Source of the DNA: Pseudomonas sp. 6D_7.1_Bac1
GTDB taxonomy: Bacteria; Pseudomonadota; Gammaproteobacteria; Pseudomonadales; Pseudomonadaceae
Length of the DNA: 64,000 nucleotides
Assembly: GCF_025465945.1 (NCBI RefSeq)
Contig: NZ_JANLNW010000004.1
Location: 59,002 to 123,001, forward strand
Direction of reading: 5' to 3'
The position numbers were made by a program, and so were the translations under genes. The notes under the pieces are model-generated. The model saw only the letters and a list, made by a program, of their open reading frames with translations, was not told the origin of the DNA and made no database searches. Positions 1-7,290 of this stretch are shown here, piece after piece; the first letter of the stretch is position 1; every line of letters begins with the position of its first letter.

Positions 1-626
1 CGTTCAGATGAAGGATTTAAAATTCTCTCTTTTCCCAAAGGTTATTGAGATCCTTCAAGCCAAATCTGCAACTGTTGCCAACGTGATACTCGGTACAACT
101 CCCAGGATGAAGCTAAGCTGCGCCCGTTATCAGCTGATTAATGCGATCCGGCATGCCTGGCTGATCTGTCATGAAGGTTGTGGCTCTATAAGCTACGGTC
201 GGCAGACCGACAAGCACGGCGACCACAGCGGGCCGCTGCATGACTTCATCGTGTCTCTAACGCAGCTTCTGCAATGTGCACCCAATACTGACTGGCTGCA
301 CCGCGAGATTAGGTCGCTCGATCAACAGATGCACCCAGGCATCACGATGCCCTGATTTCACCACGTCACACCGGGAGCGGATCCCGTCACCGTTGACTTG
401 TCGCCAATCCGGCATAGTCAGGGGATGTGAAATGCCTACAAAATCCAGATGGTTCAAAGCCGCAGTATTTGCATTGCAGTTCATCACAATTCCGCTGCGG
501 GTCCATGATGCTGTCATCGTGCATGGTCAGTGTGTTCCTGCAATCACAGCGAGGGATGAACGACGCGCTGAGGGGACTAGCCTGGCTCCAAATCTGACCA
601 TCAGAGTCCCCACGTAAGAATACAAA
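1..626. other. terminus-proximal stretch without a recognisable gene
   Basis: Several overlapping open frames cross this stretch on both strands, but none carries a recognisable domain, a convincing ribosome site or Pseudomonas-like composition. The only frame with a faintly protein-like look is a 42-codon one on the minus strand (241 down to 113) with a short hydrophobic N-terminus, and it lacks a clear ribosome site. The stretch directly abuts the dif site and is probably non-coding or decayed. Confidence 0.5.
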
Positions 627-654
627 GGTACGCATAATGTATATTATGTTAAAC
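627..654 (+). other. dif: dif chromosome-dimer resolution site (XerC/XerD)
   Basis: The 28 bp consist of an 11-bp left arm GGTACGCATAA, a 6-bp centre TGTATA and an 11-bp right arm TTATGTTAAAC. As I recall the E. coli dif sequence, only one base of the left arm and the last base of the right arm differ, and the centre is identical. XerC binds the left arm and XerD the right arm, and FtsK-activated recombination here resolves chromosome dimers at the division septum. No xer or phage integrase gene is nearby, which favours the native chromosomal site over an integrated mobile element. This places the window at the replication terminus. Confidence 0.9.
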
Positions 655-837
655 GATGTGCTATGTAAGAAATGTTCATGAGCCTCGCAAGGCACTAACG
701 GGCCATGTACTCCGTGTTCATGGCGAGTCATTTTGTGATTGCTGCCTTGGGTTTCGACGATCTCCCCGCTGTCGGTTTTTATCGCGAATGTTGATGGCAT
801 CCTCCAAGCCTCAACAGTTTCCGCACCAAGGGAAAAC

Positions 838-1134
838 TTACTGTGCCATGTCGTCTTTCTTCATCGTGTCCTTGCCCATGGAGTCATTGGACATAGTGCC
901 TTTTTTCATCGTGTCCTTCTTCATGGTGTCTTTGGACATAGTGCCTTTTTTCATGGTGTCCTTGCCCATGGAGTCATTGGACATGGTGCCCTTTTTCATT
1001 GTGTCTTTCTTCATTGTGTCTTTCGACATGGTGTCATTGCTCATGCTGTCGTTGCTCATGGTATCGGCGGCATACACACTGGCCACGCCCAGTGCCAGGC
1101 ACATTGAGAGTATGGCAGTCGTTAACTTTTTCAT
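838..1134 (-). CDS. pentapeptide MxKDx repeat protein, exported
   Basis: A 98-residue protein with a clear signal peptide (residues 1-22, ending VYA-A) followed almost entirely by five-residue units of the form M-x-K/N-D/G-x, such as MSNDS, MGKDT, MKKDT and MKKGT, about 14 in a row. This matches the MxKDx repeat family, small secreted proteins of unknown function rich in Met, Lys and Asp. The start at 1134 is chosen because AAGGAG lies 8 bases upstream and the signal peptide begins there; a longer frame upstream has no such support. It lies just downstream of the molybdopterin oxidoreductase on the same strand, possibly in the same transcript. Met-rich repeats suggest metal binding or methionine oxidation, but that is inference. 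Confidence 0.85.
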   Translation of the reverse strand: MKKLTTAILSMCLALGVASVYAADTMSNDSMSNDTMSKDTMKKDTMKKGTMSNDSMGKDTMKKGTMSKDTMKKDTMKKGTMSNDSMGKDTMKKDDMAQ

Positions 1135-1207
1135 GATGTAACTCCTTGAAGCACAGGTTGCGAATGAACGCAGCGAGGGCTGCGCGGTGACGTTGCTCAG
1201 CGCTCTG

Positions 1208-1999
1208 TCAGCTGCCGCCGAACCAGTTGTAACCCTGGTCTTCCCAGTAGCCGCCACTGTAGGTGTTGCTGACGAATATCGCCTGAATGTGTTTGGGGTT
1301 CTTGTAGCCCAGCTTGGTGGGCATACGCAGTTTCATCGGGAAGCCGTACTGACGAGGCAGAACTGCACCGTCATAGGTCAGCGTCAGTAGGGTTTGCGCA
1401 TGCAGTGCGGTGGCCATGTCGATGCTGGTGTAGTAGTCGTCCGCACATTTGAAGCCGACATATTTCGCGTCCGTGTCGGCACCGACCCGCTTCAGGAAAT
1501 CGCTGAACCGTACCCCGCCCCACCGACCGATTGCGCTCCAGCCTTCGACGCAGATGTGCCGAGTGATTTGCTCGGTCTGCGTCATGGCTCGCAGTTCTTC
1601 GAGCCGCCAACTGCGCTTGTCCGCGACCAGTCCGGTCACTTCCAGTCGATAATCGGCCTCCTCGACAACAGGTACCTCATCAATGTCGTAGAAGGCGTTG
1701 AAGGGAAATGGTCGGGTAATCATCGACTCCGGATAGGTCGGTGCCAGTGCGTTGGGGTTGAACAACCAGCCCTGCACCCGATCATTGAACCGGGACATTG
1801 AGGACAACGCGGTCTCAACGCTTTCGCTGTCGGTCAGGTTGCAACCGGACAACATGGCCACGCCGCCGAGGGTCAGGCCTCGTAGCAGAAACGACCGGCG
1901 TGAGCGGTCTTCTATTTGTATTTGAGGCGCAATGATTTTTCTGGCGTCTGTCAGGATGGACGACTCGTCCAGCCCCGCCCCTTCTTTTCGCTTGTTCAT
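1208..1999 (-). CDS. molybdopterin-dependent oxidoreductase (sulfite-oxidase fold, MsrP-like)
   Basis: A 263-residue periplasmic or membrane-anchored molybdoenzyme. Residues 32-50 contain a twin-arginine pattern (RSRRSFLL) followed by a hydrophobic stretch and a lipobox-like LSGC (Cys53), so export by Tat and possibly lipidation are likely. The sulfite-oxidase-type core includes the conserved Cys150 (RHICVEGW) expected to ligate molybdenum, and ends near residue 263. The start at 1999 is supported by AAGGAG upstream and a 4-base ATGA overlap with the cytochrome b gene. Coupling to a membrane cytochrome b resembles MsrP-MsrQ, which repairs oxidised methionines, but the partner here is a different cytochrome b family, so the substrate is unknown. 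Confidence 0.85.
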   Translation of the reverse strand: MNKRKEGAGLDESSILTDARKIIAPQIQIEDRSRRSFLLRGLTLGGVAMLSGCNLTDSESVETALSSMSRFNDRVQGWLFNPNALAPTYPESMITRPFPFNAFYDIDEVPVVEEADYRLEVTGLVADKRSWRLEELRAMTQTEQITRHICVEGWSAIGRWGGVRFSDFLKRVGADTDAKYVGFKCADDYYTSIDMATALHAQTLLTLTYDGAVLPRQYGFPMKLRMPTKLGYKNPKHIQAIFVSNTYSGGYWEDQGYNWFGGS

Positions 2000-2634
2000 A
2001 CGCGCTCCTTGCGACCGACGATCATCGCCCACAGCGTTTTAGGAACCAGTGCGACCATCACCAGATGAACCGCGACGAACCCCATCAACAGTGCCATTGC
2101 GATGAAGTGCACGTGACGTGCGCCCTCGTAGCCACCCATCAACTCGCGCAGTGTTGCGAACTGAACGGACTTCCAAAGCACCAACCCGGAAACAACCATC
2201 ATCGCGATGTCGACCATTACGAACAGATAAGCAACCCGTTGCACCTGGTTGTAATAGCTCAAGTCGGCATGCCCCAAGCGTCCTTTCAACGCAGCCCATA
2301 GGTCACGCACCACACCTTTGGGTGATACCGGAAAAAAGCGACGGAACAGACGGCCACTGGCAACATTGATGATCAAATAGACGAGGCCGTTGAAAACCAG
2401 CAACCACATTGCAGCGAAATGCCACTGCAGTGCCCCGCCCAGCCAACCGCCCAGAGTGATCGATTTTGGAAAGCTAAAGTCGTACAAAGGAGATGCGTTG
2501 TAGATTCGCCAACCACTGGTGACCATCACCAGCACGGCCAAAGCATTCAACCAATGAGTCAACCTTAGCCAGCGGGGATGGCTGATCACCGGATGCGGAG
2601 AGGTAGCGCTGGTCGATGTAGGCAACGCTGACAT
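1996..2634 (-). CDS. cytochrome b/b6 domain membrane protein
   Basis: A 212-residue integral membrane protein of the Ni,Fe-hydrogenase-type cytochrome b family. It shows four hydrophobic helices (about residues 25-42, 70-92, 130-152 and 175-200), with histidines in the first (RLTHWLNAL), second (LQWHFAAMW) and fourth (HVHFIAMALL) suited to ligate haem b. It overlaps the molybdopterin oxidoreductase by 4 bases and so presumably passes electrons between the quinone pool and that periplasmic enzyme. The start at 2634 is preferred over an upstream TTG because GGAG lies six bases before it. Confidence 0.85.
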   Translation of the reverse strand: MSALPTSTSATSPHPVISHPRWLRLTHWLNALAVLVMVTSGWRIYNASPLYDFSFPKSITLGGWLGGALQWHFAAMWLLVFNGLVYLIINVASGRLFRRFFPVSPKGVVRDLWAALKGRLGHADLSYYNQVQRVAYLFVMVDIAMMVVSGLVLWKSVQFATLRELMGGYEGARHVHFIAMALLMGFVAVHLVMVALVPKTLWAMIVGRKERV

Positions 2635-2739
2635 GATCGGCTCCAAGCGTTAGGTTTGTTGGGAATTATGTAGGCCTACACATCCCCAAATCCTCACGCA
2701 AAGTTAAATTAAACGTGATAACTCCGAAGCCAATTTTAG

Positions 2740-2949
2740 ACGCCCGTATCAGAGGGTGCAGAGGCGTACTCGCCACGCGCATGGGGTTTGTACGCGAAAG
2801 TCGGCGAACAGACGGCGATGCTGGATTACTTGGCCAAAGATGACACCTTGACTGGATTGCACAACCGGCGCGGAATGTACGGGGAATTTGAAAGCGCGAT
2901 TAACAAGGCTCAATGTGAGCGCTCCAAGCCGTGGAGAGCAGGTGCATAA
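2740..2949 (+). pseudogene. remnant of a GGDEF (diguanylate cyclase) domain
   Basis: An open frame bounded by stops encodes 69 residues whose centre, DDTLTGLHNRRGMYGEFE, is the classic N-terminal segment of a GGDEF domain (D-x-L-T-G-L-x-N-R-R). The GGDEF signature itself, expected about 60 residues further on, is absent: the frame runs into unrelated sequence and stops at 2947. No start codon or ribosome site is evident. This is a truncated fragment of a cyclic-di-GMP synthase gene and cannot encode an active enzyme. Confidence 0.75.
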
Positions 2950-2986
2950 CCCTCTCTATTTCGCAAAACAGCCCAGAGAAATAACT

Positions 2987-3604
2987 ATGCAATCCAAGGA
3001 TCACTGGGAAAACGTCTACACGACCAAAACCGCCGATGAGGTCAGTTGGTTTCAAGAGCATGCCGCACTCTCCCTCAAGTTGATTCGAGAGGCGGGCGTA
3101 CCGCTTACGGCTTCGATCATTGATGTTGGCGGCGGCGCATCAACGCTGGTTGATGATCTCTTGGCTAACGGCTATGAAAACGTCACGGTGCTTGACCTTT
3201 CCGGGGCAGCGCTTGCCACGGCAAAAACCAGGCTCGGCGTCCAGGCTTCGAGCGTACAGTGGCAAGAAGCCAATATCCTCGAAACCAAGCTTGATTCGAA
3301 CGCCTACGATGTGTGGCATGACAGAGCCGTATTTCATTTTTTAACCACAGCAGAAGAGCGGCATGCCTATGTCCAGGCGGTGCTTAGGGCGGTTAAACCT
3401 GGAGGTCTGGTCATCGTGGCAACCTTTGCGGAGGATGGGCCAAGCAAATGCAGTGGCTTGCCGGTAATGCGTTACGATGCCGATGAGCTTCATGCCGAAT
3501 TTGGTGAGCCGTTTGTTTTGCTTGGACATGAAAAAGAGTCTCACCATACCCCCGGGGGCAATGAGCAGAAGTTCGTTTACTGTTTTTGCCGCAAGGTAAT
3601 CTGA
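2987..3604 (+). CDS. class I SAM-dependent methyltransferase
   Basis: A 205-residue soluble methyltransferase with the Rossmann-type SAM site: motif I at residues 46-50 (DVGGG), the acidic end of beta-2 in VTVLDLSG, and post-motif features around YDVWHDRAVFHFL and KPGGLVIVATF. The N-terminus (DHWENVY) is typical of small stand-alone methyltransferases acting on metabolites or metalloids. The substrate cannot be told from the sequence. The start at 2987 is chosen because homologous sequence begins there; the frame extends upstream to 2888 through the tail of the GGDEF remnant. It is transcribed convergently with the mercury-gene remnant. Confidence 0.85.
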   Translation: MQSKDHWENVYTTKTADEVSWFQEHAALSLKLIREAGVPLTASIIDVGGGASTLVDDLLANGYENVTVLDLSGAALATAKTRLGVQASSVQWQEANILETKLDSNAYDVWHDRAVFHFLTTAEERHAYVQAVLRAVKPGGLVIVATFAEDGPSKCSGLPVMRYDADELHAEFGEPFVLLGHEKESHHTPGGNEQKFVYCFCRKVI

Positions 3605-3692
3605 GAGCCCTTACTGAGTACGATGCGCCAGGTTGCGAACTTCATCAGCAACCACTGCAAAGCAGCGTCCCGCCTCCCCTGCCCTTGCCGCC

Positions 3693-3905
3693 TCAATGGC
3701 GGCATTCACGTTGCTGCTGGATCGGCGGACACTTTACCGAGCCAAACGAACAGAACACACAGCAGTCACCCGCCTTTGGGCGCAACAGCGCCTTGCAGTT
3801 GCTGCATTCGTAGAAAAACTGGCAAGCGTTCGTAGGCATGGTTTCCAGCTTCGCAAAACCGCATTGCGGGCAGGTCAGCACAGACTCAAGAACGATGGTG
3901 TCCAT
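3693..3905 (-). CDS. GDCCVxC-domain small putative metal-binding protein
   Basis: A 70-residue, cysteine-rich protein. The N-terminal half has a zinc-ribbon-like pair (CPQCG near residue 12, CSNC near residue 34). The C-terminal half carries [16 protein letters not shown], the hallmark of the GDCCVxC family, some members of which use selenocysteine; here all positions are cysteine codons. It lies directly downstream of the merP remnant on the same strand, a common setting for this family, so a role in handling mercury or another thiophilic metal is plausible. The coding sequence looks intact, unlike its neighbours. Confidence 0.8.
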   Translation of the reverse strand: MDTIVLESVLTCPQCGFAKLETMPTNACQFFYECSNCKALLRPKAGDCCVFCSFGSVKCPPIQQQRECRH

Positions 3906-3912
3906 TAACGCC

Positions 3913-4101
3913 TCACTTGTGGACGGTCGAGGGGTAACCTGCGTTTGTGGTTGCCCCGGTCAGTGCTTCGGGCTGGGACTGGTCAGCGTCATAGGTGACG
4001 GTGGCAGTCTTCTTGTCGAAATCGACCTTGACCGTCTTGGGAGTCGCAGCCAGCACCGCAAAGGGAATGGCGGTCAGCATGATCATTAGTAGTTTGCGCA
4101 T
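3913..4101 (-). pseudogene. merP: merP with an internal deletion that removes the metal-binding motif
   Basis: The 62-residue product has a normal signal peptide (1-19, cleavage after VLA-A) and the normal C-terminal half of the periplasmic mercury-binding protein (KVDFDKKTATVTYDAD to GYPSTVHK). The usual ~91-residue protein has a GMTCxxC loop and first helix between the mature N-terminus and this beta strand. Here TPKTV runs straight into KVDFDKK, so about 29 residues are missing in frame, including both mercury-binding cysteines. The product may be made and exported but should not bind Hg(II). It follows the merT remnant by 9 bases. Confidence 0.8.
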
Positions 4102-4110
4102 GGGGAACTC

Positions 4111-4200
4111 CTAGTAAAACAGTGGAGCCAGTGACGGTACGGCGAGTAGAGCGAGCAACAGTGTGGCGACGATCCAGAACGTGAGCTGCTGCCGCTTGTA
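4111..4200 (-). pseudogene. merT: C-terminal remnant of merT (mercury transporter)
   Basis: The frame before the merP start encodes YKRQQLTFWIVATLLLALL and then AVPSLAPLFY followed by a stop. This matches the last transmembrane helix and the PLFY end of MerT, the inner-membrane mercuric ion transporter. An in-frame stop at 4201-4203 and the absence of the N-terminal ~85 residues, with their vicinal cysteines, show that only the tail remains. The mer-type promoter sits immediately upstream, so the deletion joined the promoter to the tail of the gene. Confidence 0.75.
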
Positions 4201-4202
4201 TC

Positions 4203-4234
4203 ATTCTAGATATCGTACTTAGGTACGGAGTCAA
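4203..4234 (-). promoter_or_regulatory. MerR-type operator/promoter of the decayed mer operon
   Basis: On the minus strand a -35 TTGACT (4234-4229) is followed by the dyad CCGTACCTAAGTACG and then a -10 TAGAAT (4208-4203). The overlong 20-bp spacer spanning a dyad is the hallmark of promoters twisted by MerR-family activators, and TTGACTCCGTAC is the beginning of the well-known mer operator. The right half-site is imperfect. No merR gene is present in the window. Confidence 0.75.
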
Positions 4235-4338
4235 GGAGTCTGTAATAGTTACAGGTTTGCCGGGCCTACTCCGACCTTAAGCACGCAGCCATGCCGAACT
4301 GAAAAAGCGCGGCCGGAGGACATACCAGCATTGGTGCT

Positions 4339-5298
4339 TTAGCTGGACAGGTTTTCGAGCACATATTCGGCCGCGGCCAAATCCTGCGCACCAATACCAA
4401 CGAGTTTTGCCACTGTGATATCTGCACTCTTCGTGCGTCCAATCTTGTGCCCAGCCAACACCTCACCTATTTCCCCCGCCACGCTCTCAGGGCGGTATTG
4501 TCCTTGTTGAATGGCGCGTAAAACATCTCCATTCGAAACCGTCGTCTCGATCGAGTCTACGAAGACCCGAGCACGTTGCAATACCACGGCGTCTAACTCG
4601 CACTTGGTCGGATCGTCTGCGCCAACGGCTGTTATGTGCTGCCCTTCGCGTAACCATTCTCCTCGTACCAGTGGTTCCCTGGAGAGCGTCGCAGTGATGA
4701 GCACATCGGTGCTGCGAACCGTTTTCTCTAGGTCGCTGGTCACACGGATTTCGACATTGGGCAACCTCTCAATCAGGCGATTTTTCAGAGAGTTGGCTTT
4801 GTCTACATTGCGTCCCCAGATCAGCAGTGTCTCGAATGGGCGCTCGCGATAAAGAGCTTGCGGTTGCCAATATGCCTGCACACCTGAACCGAGAACGGCC
4901 GCTGTTTTGATTCTGGTTGGCGCGAACGCTCGAGCAGCTAGCGCACCCGCTGCGGCAGTGCGTATGTCTGAGAGGTAATGTTCTTCATTGAGCAATGCAA
5001 GCGTATGCCCCGTGTCTGCGTCGAAGACTCCAATGAATCCCCCTTGGGGCTGGCCTCGTTCGAGGTTGACCTTAAACCAGGGTGAAACCTTGACGATGTA
5101 CACGCGATGTCCGCGTAAGGTTCCGGTTTTGATGACAACATCACCCAACTCTGGTGTAGCGGCGGGAAACATTACGATCAAGCCGTTCTCGGCCTGCTTA
5201 GCGCTAGATTCCTGAAAGGCGCGGGAAACAGGTTCGATTAAGTCCTCAAATTTCACAAGTGCCCGAAGTTCATCGGCGTTTATTACGCGAACACTCAT
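4339..5298 (-). CDS. ornithine cyclodeaminase / mu-crystallin family protein
   Basis: A 319-residue cytosolic NAD(P)-binding enzyme. The N-terminal half contains the substrate-side motif KVSPWFKVN near residue 70 and the family signature around LSDIRTAAAGALAA near 115. The Rossmann dinucleotide site is AVLGSGVQA at about 134-142, followed by GRN and TATLSREPL segments. Family members act as ornithine cyclodeaminase, alanine dehydrogenase, ketimine reductase or amino-acid dehydrogenase; the exact substrate is not evident. It overlaps the upstream PhzF gene by 4 bases (ATGA), indicating translational coupling in a three-gene operon with an ArsR-type regulator. Confidence 0.85.
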   Translation of the reverse strand: MSVRVINADELRALVKFEDLIEPVSRAFQESSAKQAENGLIVMFPAATPELGDVVIKTGTLRGHRVYIVKVSPWFKVNLERGQPQGGFIGVFDADTGHTLALLNEEHYLSDIRTAAAGALAARAFAPTRIKTAAVLGSGVQAYWQPQALYRERPFETLLIWGRNVDKANSLKNRLIERLPNVEIRVTSDLEKTVRSTDVLITATLSREPLVRGEWLREGQHITAVGADDPTKCELDAVVLQRARVFVDSIETTVSNGDVLRAIQQGQYRPESVAGEIGEVLAGHKIGRTKSADITVAKLVGIGAQDLAAAEYVLENLSS

Positions 5299-6158
5299 GG
5301 CAGCGCCTCCAATGTGCCACGCCCAACGAAGGCAACGTCCCCGCCGACCTTAACCGTAGTGACTGCGCTGCTGCTGCCTTCGGGCTTCACACGAAGCACA
5401 CTCGGGCGTCCAGTGAAGCGCCCCTGATGAAGCGTGAATATTTCACCAGGTCTAGCCAAACCATGTTTTAAACGGTACGCACCGATAACTCCTGCGGCGC
5501 TGCCAGTGGCGACATCCTCCATAATCCCGTCATTGTTCCAGTGCCGCACTTCGAGCGCCGTCTCGTCGAGCAGTACTGCAAATTGCGCGCCTACGTCTGA
5601 TAGCAGTTCAGTGATGTCCGCCACGATACGCGCACGTTCAAGCACATCGGCTTGAACTGGCACAACCAAATAGCGCAGGCCCGTACTGACCACTTCCATA
5701 GGAAGGTCGGCATGTAAATCGCTGAGTTCTAGGTTAAACGCTCGAGCAATTACATCGCGGTCACATACCGAACCGAGGAATTCCGGAGCTCCCTGATCGA
5801 GCAGAGCGTAGAAGCCGCGATCAGTACGTTCGGTGGTAACGCTGACAGTTTTGCTTGGCAAAATCACCTGCCAGGTTTGGCGCACGGCCTTATTTGTGGA
5901 ATCGAAAAGCGTTGCCGCTGCCCCGATGATCGGATGACCCGCGAAAGGTAACTCTCCGAACAAATCATAGACTCGAGCACGAACCGTCTGAGGGTGTTCG
6001 GTCTGCTCAAGAAAAATTGCTTCGAAGTGTCGTAGTTCTTGCGTAATACGTAGCATCTGATCGGAACTCAAGCCTCGAGCATCGGAGATGACCGCAAGAC
6101 TGTTCCCGCTGTATGGAGTGGAGCTGAAAACATCAACGTGAATGAATTCAATGGTCAT
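5295..6158 (-). CDS. PhzF-family isomerase/epimerase
   Basis: A 287-residue protein with the two-lobed diaminopimelate-epimerase-like fold. Visible landmarks are the N-terminal HVDVFSSTPYSGNSLAVI, Glu46 in the place of the catalytic glutamate (FEAIFL), the GHPIIGAA loop near residue 75 and the DVATGSAAG loop near residue 217. These are the PhzF/YddE family features; PhzF itself isomerises trans-2,3-dihydro-3-hydroxyanthranilate, but no phenazine genes are nearby, so another substrate is likely. AAGGAT sits 7 bases before the start. It lies between the ArsR-like regulator and the ornithine cyclodeaminase-family gene in one operon. Confidence 0.85.
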   Translation of the reverse strand: MTIEFIHVDVFSSTPYSGNSLAVISDARGLSSDQMLRITQELRHFEAIFLEQTEHPQTVRARVYDLFGELPFAGHPIIGAAATLFDSTNKAVRQTWQVILPSKTVSVTTERTDRGFYALLDQGAPEFLGSVCDRDVIARAFNLELSDLHADLPMEVVSTGLRYLVVPVQADVLERARIVADITELLSDVGAQFAVLLDETALEVRHWNNDGIMEDVATGSAAGVIGAYRLKHGLARPGEIFTLHQGRFTGRPSVLRVKPEGSSSAVTTVKVGGDVAFVGRGTLEALP

Positions 6159-6167
6159 GGTGATCCT

Positions 6168-6470
6168 TCACAGCTCTTTAAGGTCTTGGGAGAGTTGCGT
6201 GATAGCAACCTCATTACGTCGGTAAAACACCCAGCCTTTTTTACGTGTCGCAATAAGCAACTGAGCATCGGTTAGAAGCGTCAGATGACGCGAAGCAGTG
6301 GCAGCGGCAACGCCGAGCTTCTCGCGGATGTAATCGGCGCAAACGCCGTCAGCCTCAAAGTCGCCATCCACTTGCGGGGGGAAATGCGTCACGGGTTCTT
6401 TGAGCCATTCGAGAACACGAAGACGTGGCTCGCTGGCCAATGCCTTAAGCACAACAAGATAATCCATCAT
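6168..6470 (-). CDS. ArsR-family winged-helix transcriptional regulator
   Basis: A 100-residue DNA-binding protein: N-terminal helix with LVVLKALASEPRLRVLEWL, recognition region EKLGVAAATASRHLTLLTDAQLL at about residues 50-72, and the wing RKKGWVFYRRNE. The only cysteine is in the GVCADY segment, and the CxC metal site of classical ArsR sensors is absent, so the signal is probably not a heavy metal bound in the usual place. It is the first gene of the operon with the PhzF and cyclodeaminase proteins, 9 bases upstream, and probably controls that operon. Confidence 0.85.
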   Translation of the reverse strand: MMDYLVVLKALASEPRLRVLEWLKEPVTHFPPQVDGDFEADGVCADYIREKLGVAAATASRHLTLLTDAQLLIATRKKGWVFYRRNEVAITQLSQDLKEL

Positions 6471-6501
6471 AGCTCTACCTTTTAGCTGTTTCGCATAATA
6501 G

Positions 6502-6948
6502 CTAAATGATAACCGTCGCTCCTAGTAAGTCAATGCTGACGAACCTGCCATTCAATCTGAGCACTTTAATCCGAGCACGGCATTGGCCATCCACCAGACC
6601 TACCCATTGAGCCTCGGCCTTTTCAAGGGCGGTAGTAGCAGAAGATAACCAGGTCTGCTCCAGCGGACGCAGATCGGTTTCGACCGGCGCTTTTTGACAC
6701 CACTGATAGCGGTTATGCCAAGAGCCCAATGCTGATTGCAGCTCCTTTTGCGATCTAGCTGCATCCCTCGACAAGGGAGATAACTCGGGGAACGCTTCGG
6801 TTAGACAACGGGTTCGTTTGACCAGTATTTTCAATTCATGCCGATCAAATTGAACGTCATCCACGGCAGCATGTAATCGATCAATCTGCTTTCGAAGCGT
6901 TTTGGTGAAATGACAGAACCTCAGCGTTGTTGGAAGGCCTGCTTGGCT
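6502..6948 (-). pseudogene. N-terminally truncated CHAD-domain protein
   Basis: The open frame from 6948 to 6502 encodes the second half of a CHAD domain, a helical domain with conserved basic residues that binds polyphosphate. Recognisable parts are LRKQIDRLHAAVDD, HELKILVKRTRCLTEAFPELS and LGSWHNRYQW. The N-terminal helices, with the first conserved histidine region, are missing: an in-frame stop lies at 6949-6951, and the only start within it is a GTG at 6864. The C-terminal 25 residues also diverge from the family. Probably a decayed gene. Confidence 0.6.
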
Positions 6949-7135
6949 TTAGAGAGTTGCCATTAATCTGATATCGCCCGCCTGCCTTATTTCTGTCACA
7001 CAACCCCCGTAGCTTTCCCTCGCTAACACGCTAGAGGGTGATCTTATGAACGCAGAGTGCCGGAAGAAAATTCGACGTTTAGCTGCGAACACAGACTCAC
7101 GGAAGAGAATGATCGGCGCACCATGGAGGAATCAA

Positions 7136-7279
7136 ATGCCGGCAATGCAAACGGCTGAGTACAGAGCCGAGCTTTTGCAACGATATCCAGTAGGGCTGAT
7201 AGGCGATGCTGAACTCGAAGCATTGCTGAACAGTTGGCCCCGTCGTGCCAATGTGCACCGAAATTCGGATGCGGCCTAG
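7136..7279 (+). CDS. small hypothetical protein
   Basis: A 47-residue frame starting MPAMQTAEYRAELLQRYPVG, with GGAGG six bases before the ATG, which is the reason for choosing this start. The same frame is open to an earlier ATG at 7046 (77 residues), which has only a weak ribosome site. The peptide is soluble, with an acidic, leucine-rich helix (GDAELEALLNSW) in the middle. I do not recognise a family. It runs convergently toward the periplasmic-protein gene at 7291. Confidence 0.35.
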   Translation: MPAMQTAEYRAELLQRYPVGLIGDAELEALLNSWPRRANVHRNSDAA

Positions 7280-7290
7280 GGGCCACGCCA

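Noticed and set aside
627..654. Phage or plasmid dif-like site (integrative element exploiting XerCD)
   Set aside because: No phage, plasmid or toxin-antitoxin genes adjoin it and no second copy is visible in 64 kb, so the native chromosomal dif is more likely.
838..1080. Short regular repeats that could suggest a CRISPR array
   Set aside because: Units are 15-base multiples translating to the MxKDx pentapeptides; there are no unique spacers and no cas genes.
656..1141. Repetitive plus-strand open frame over the MxKDx gene
   Set aside because: It is the complement of the repeat array; the minus strand has the signal peptide and ribosome site.
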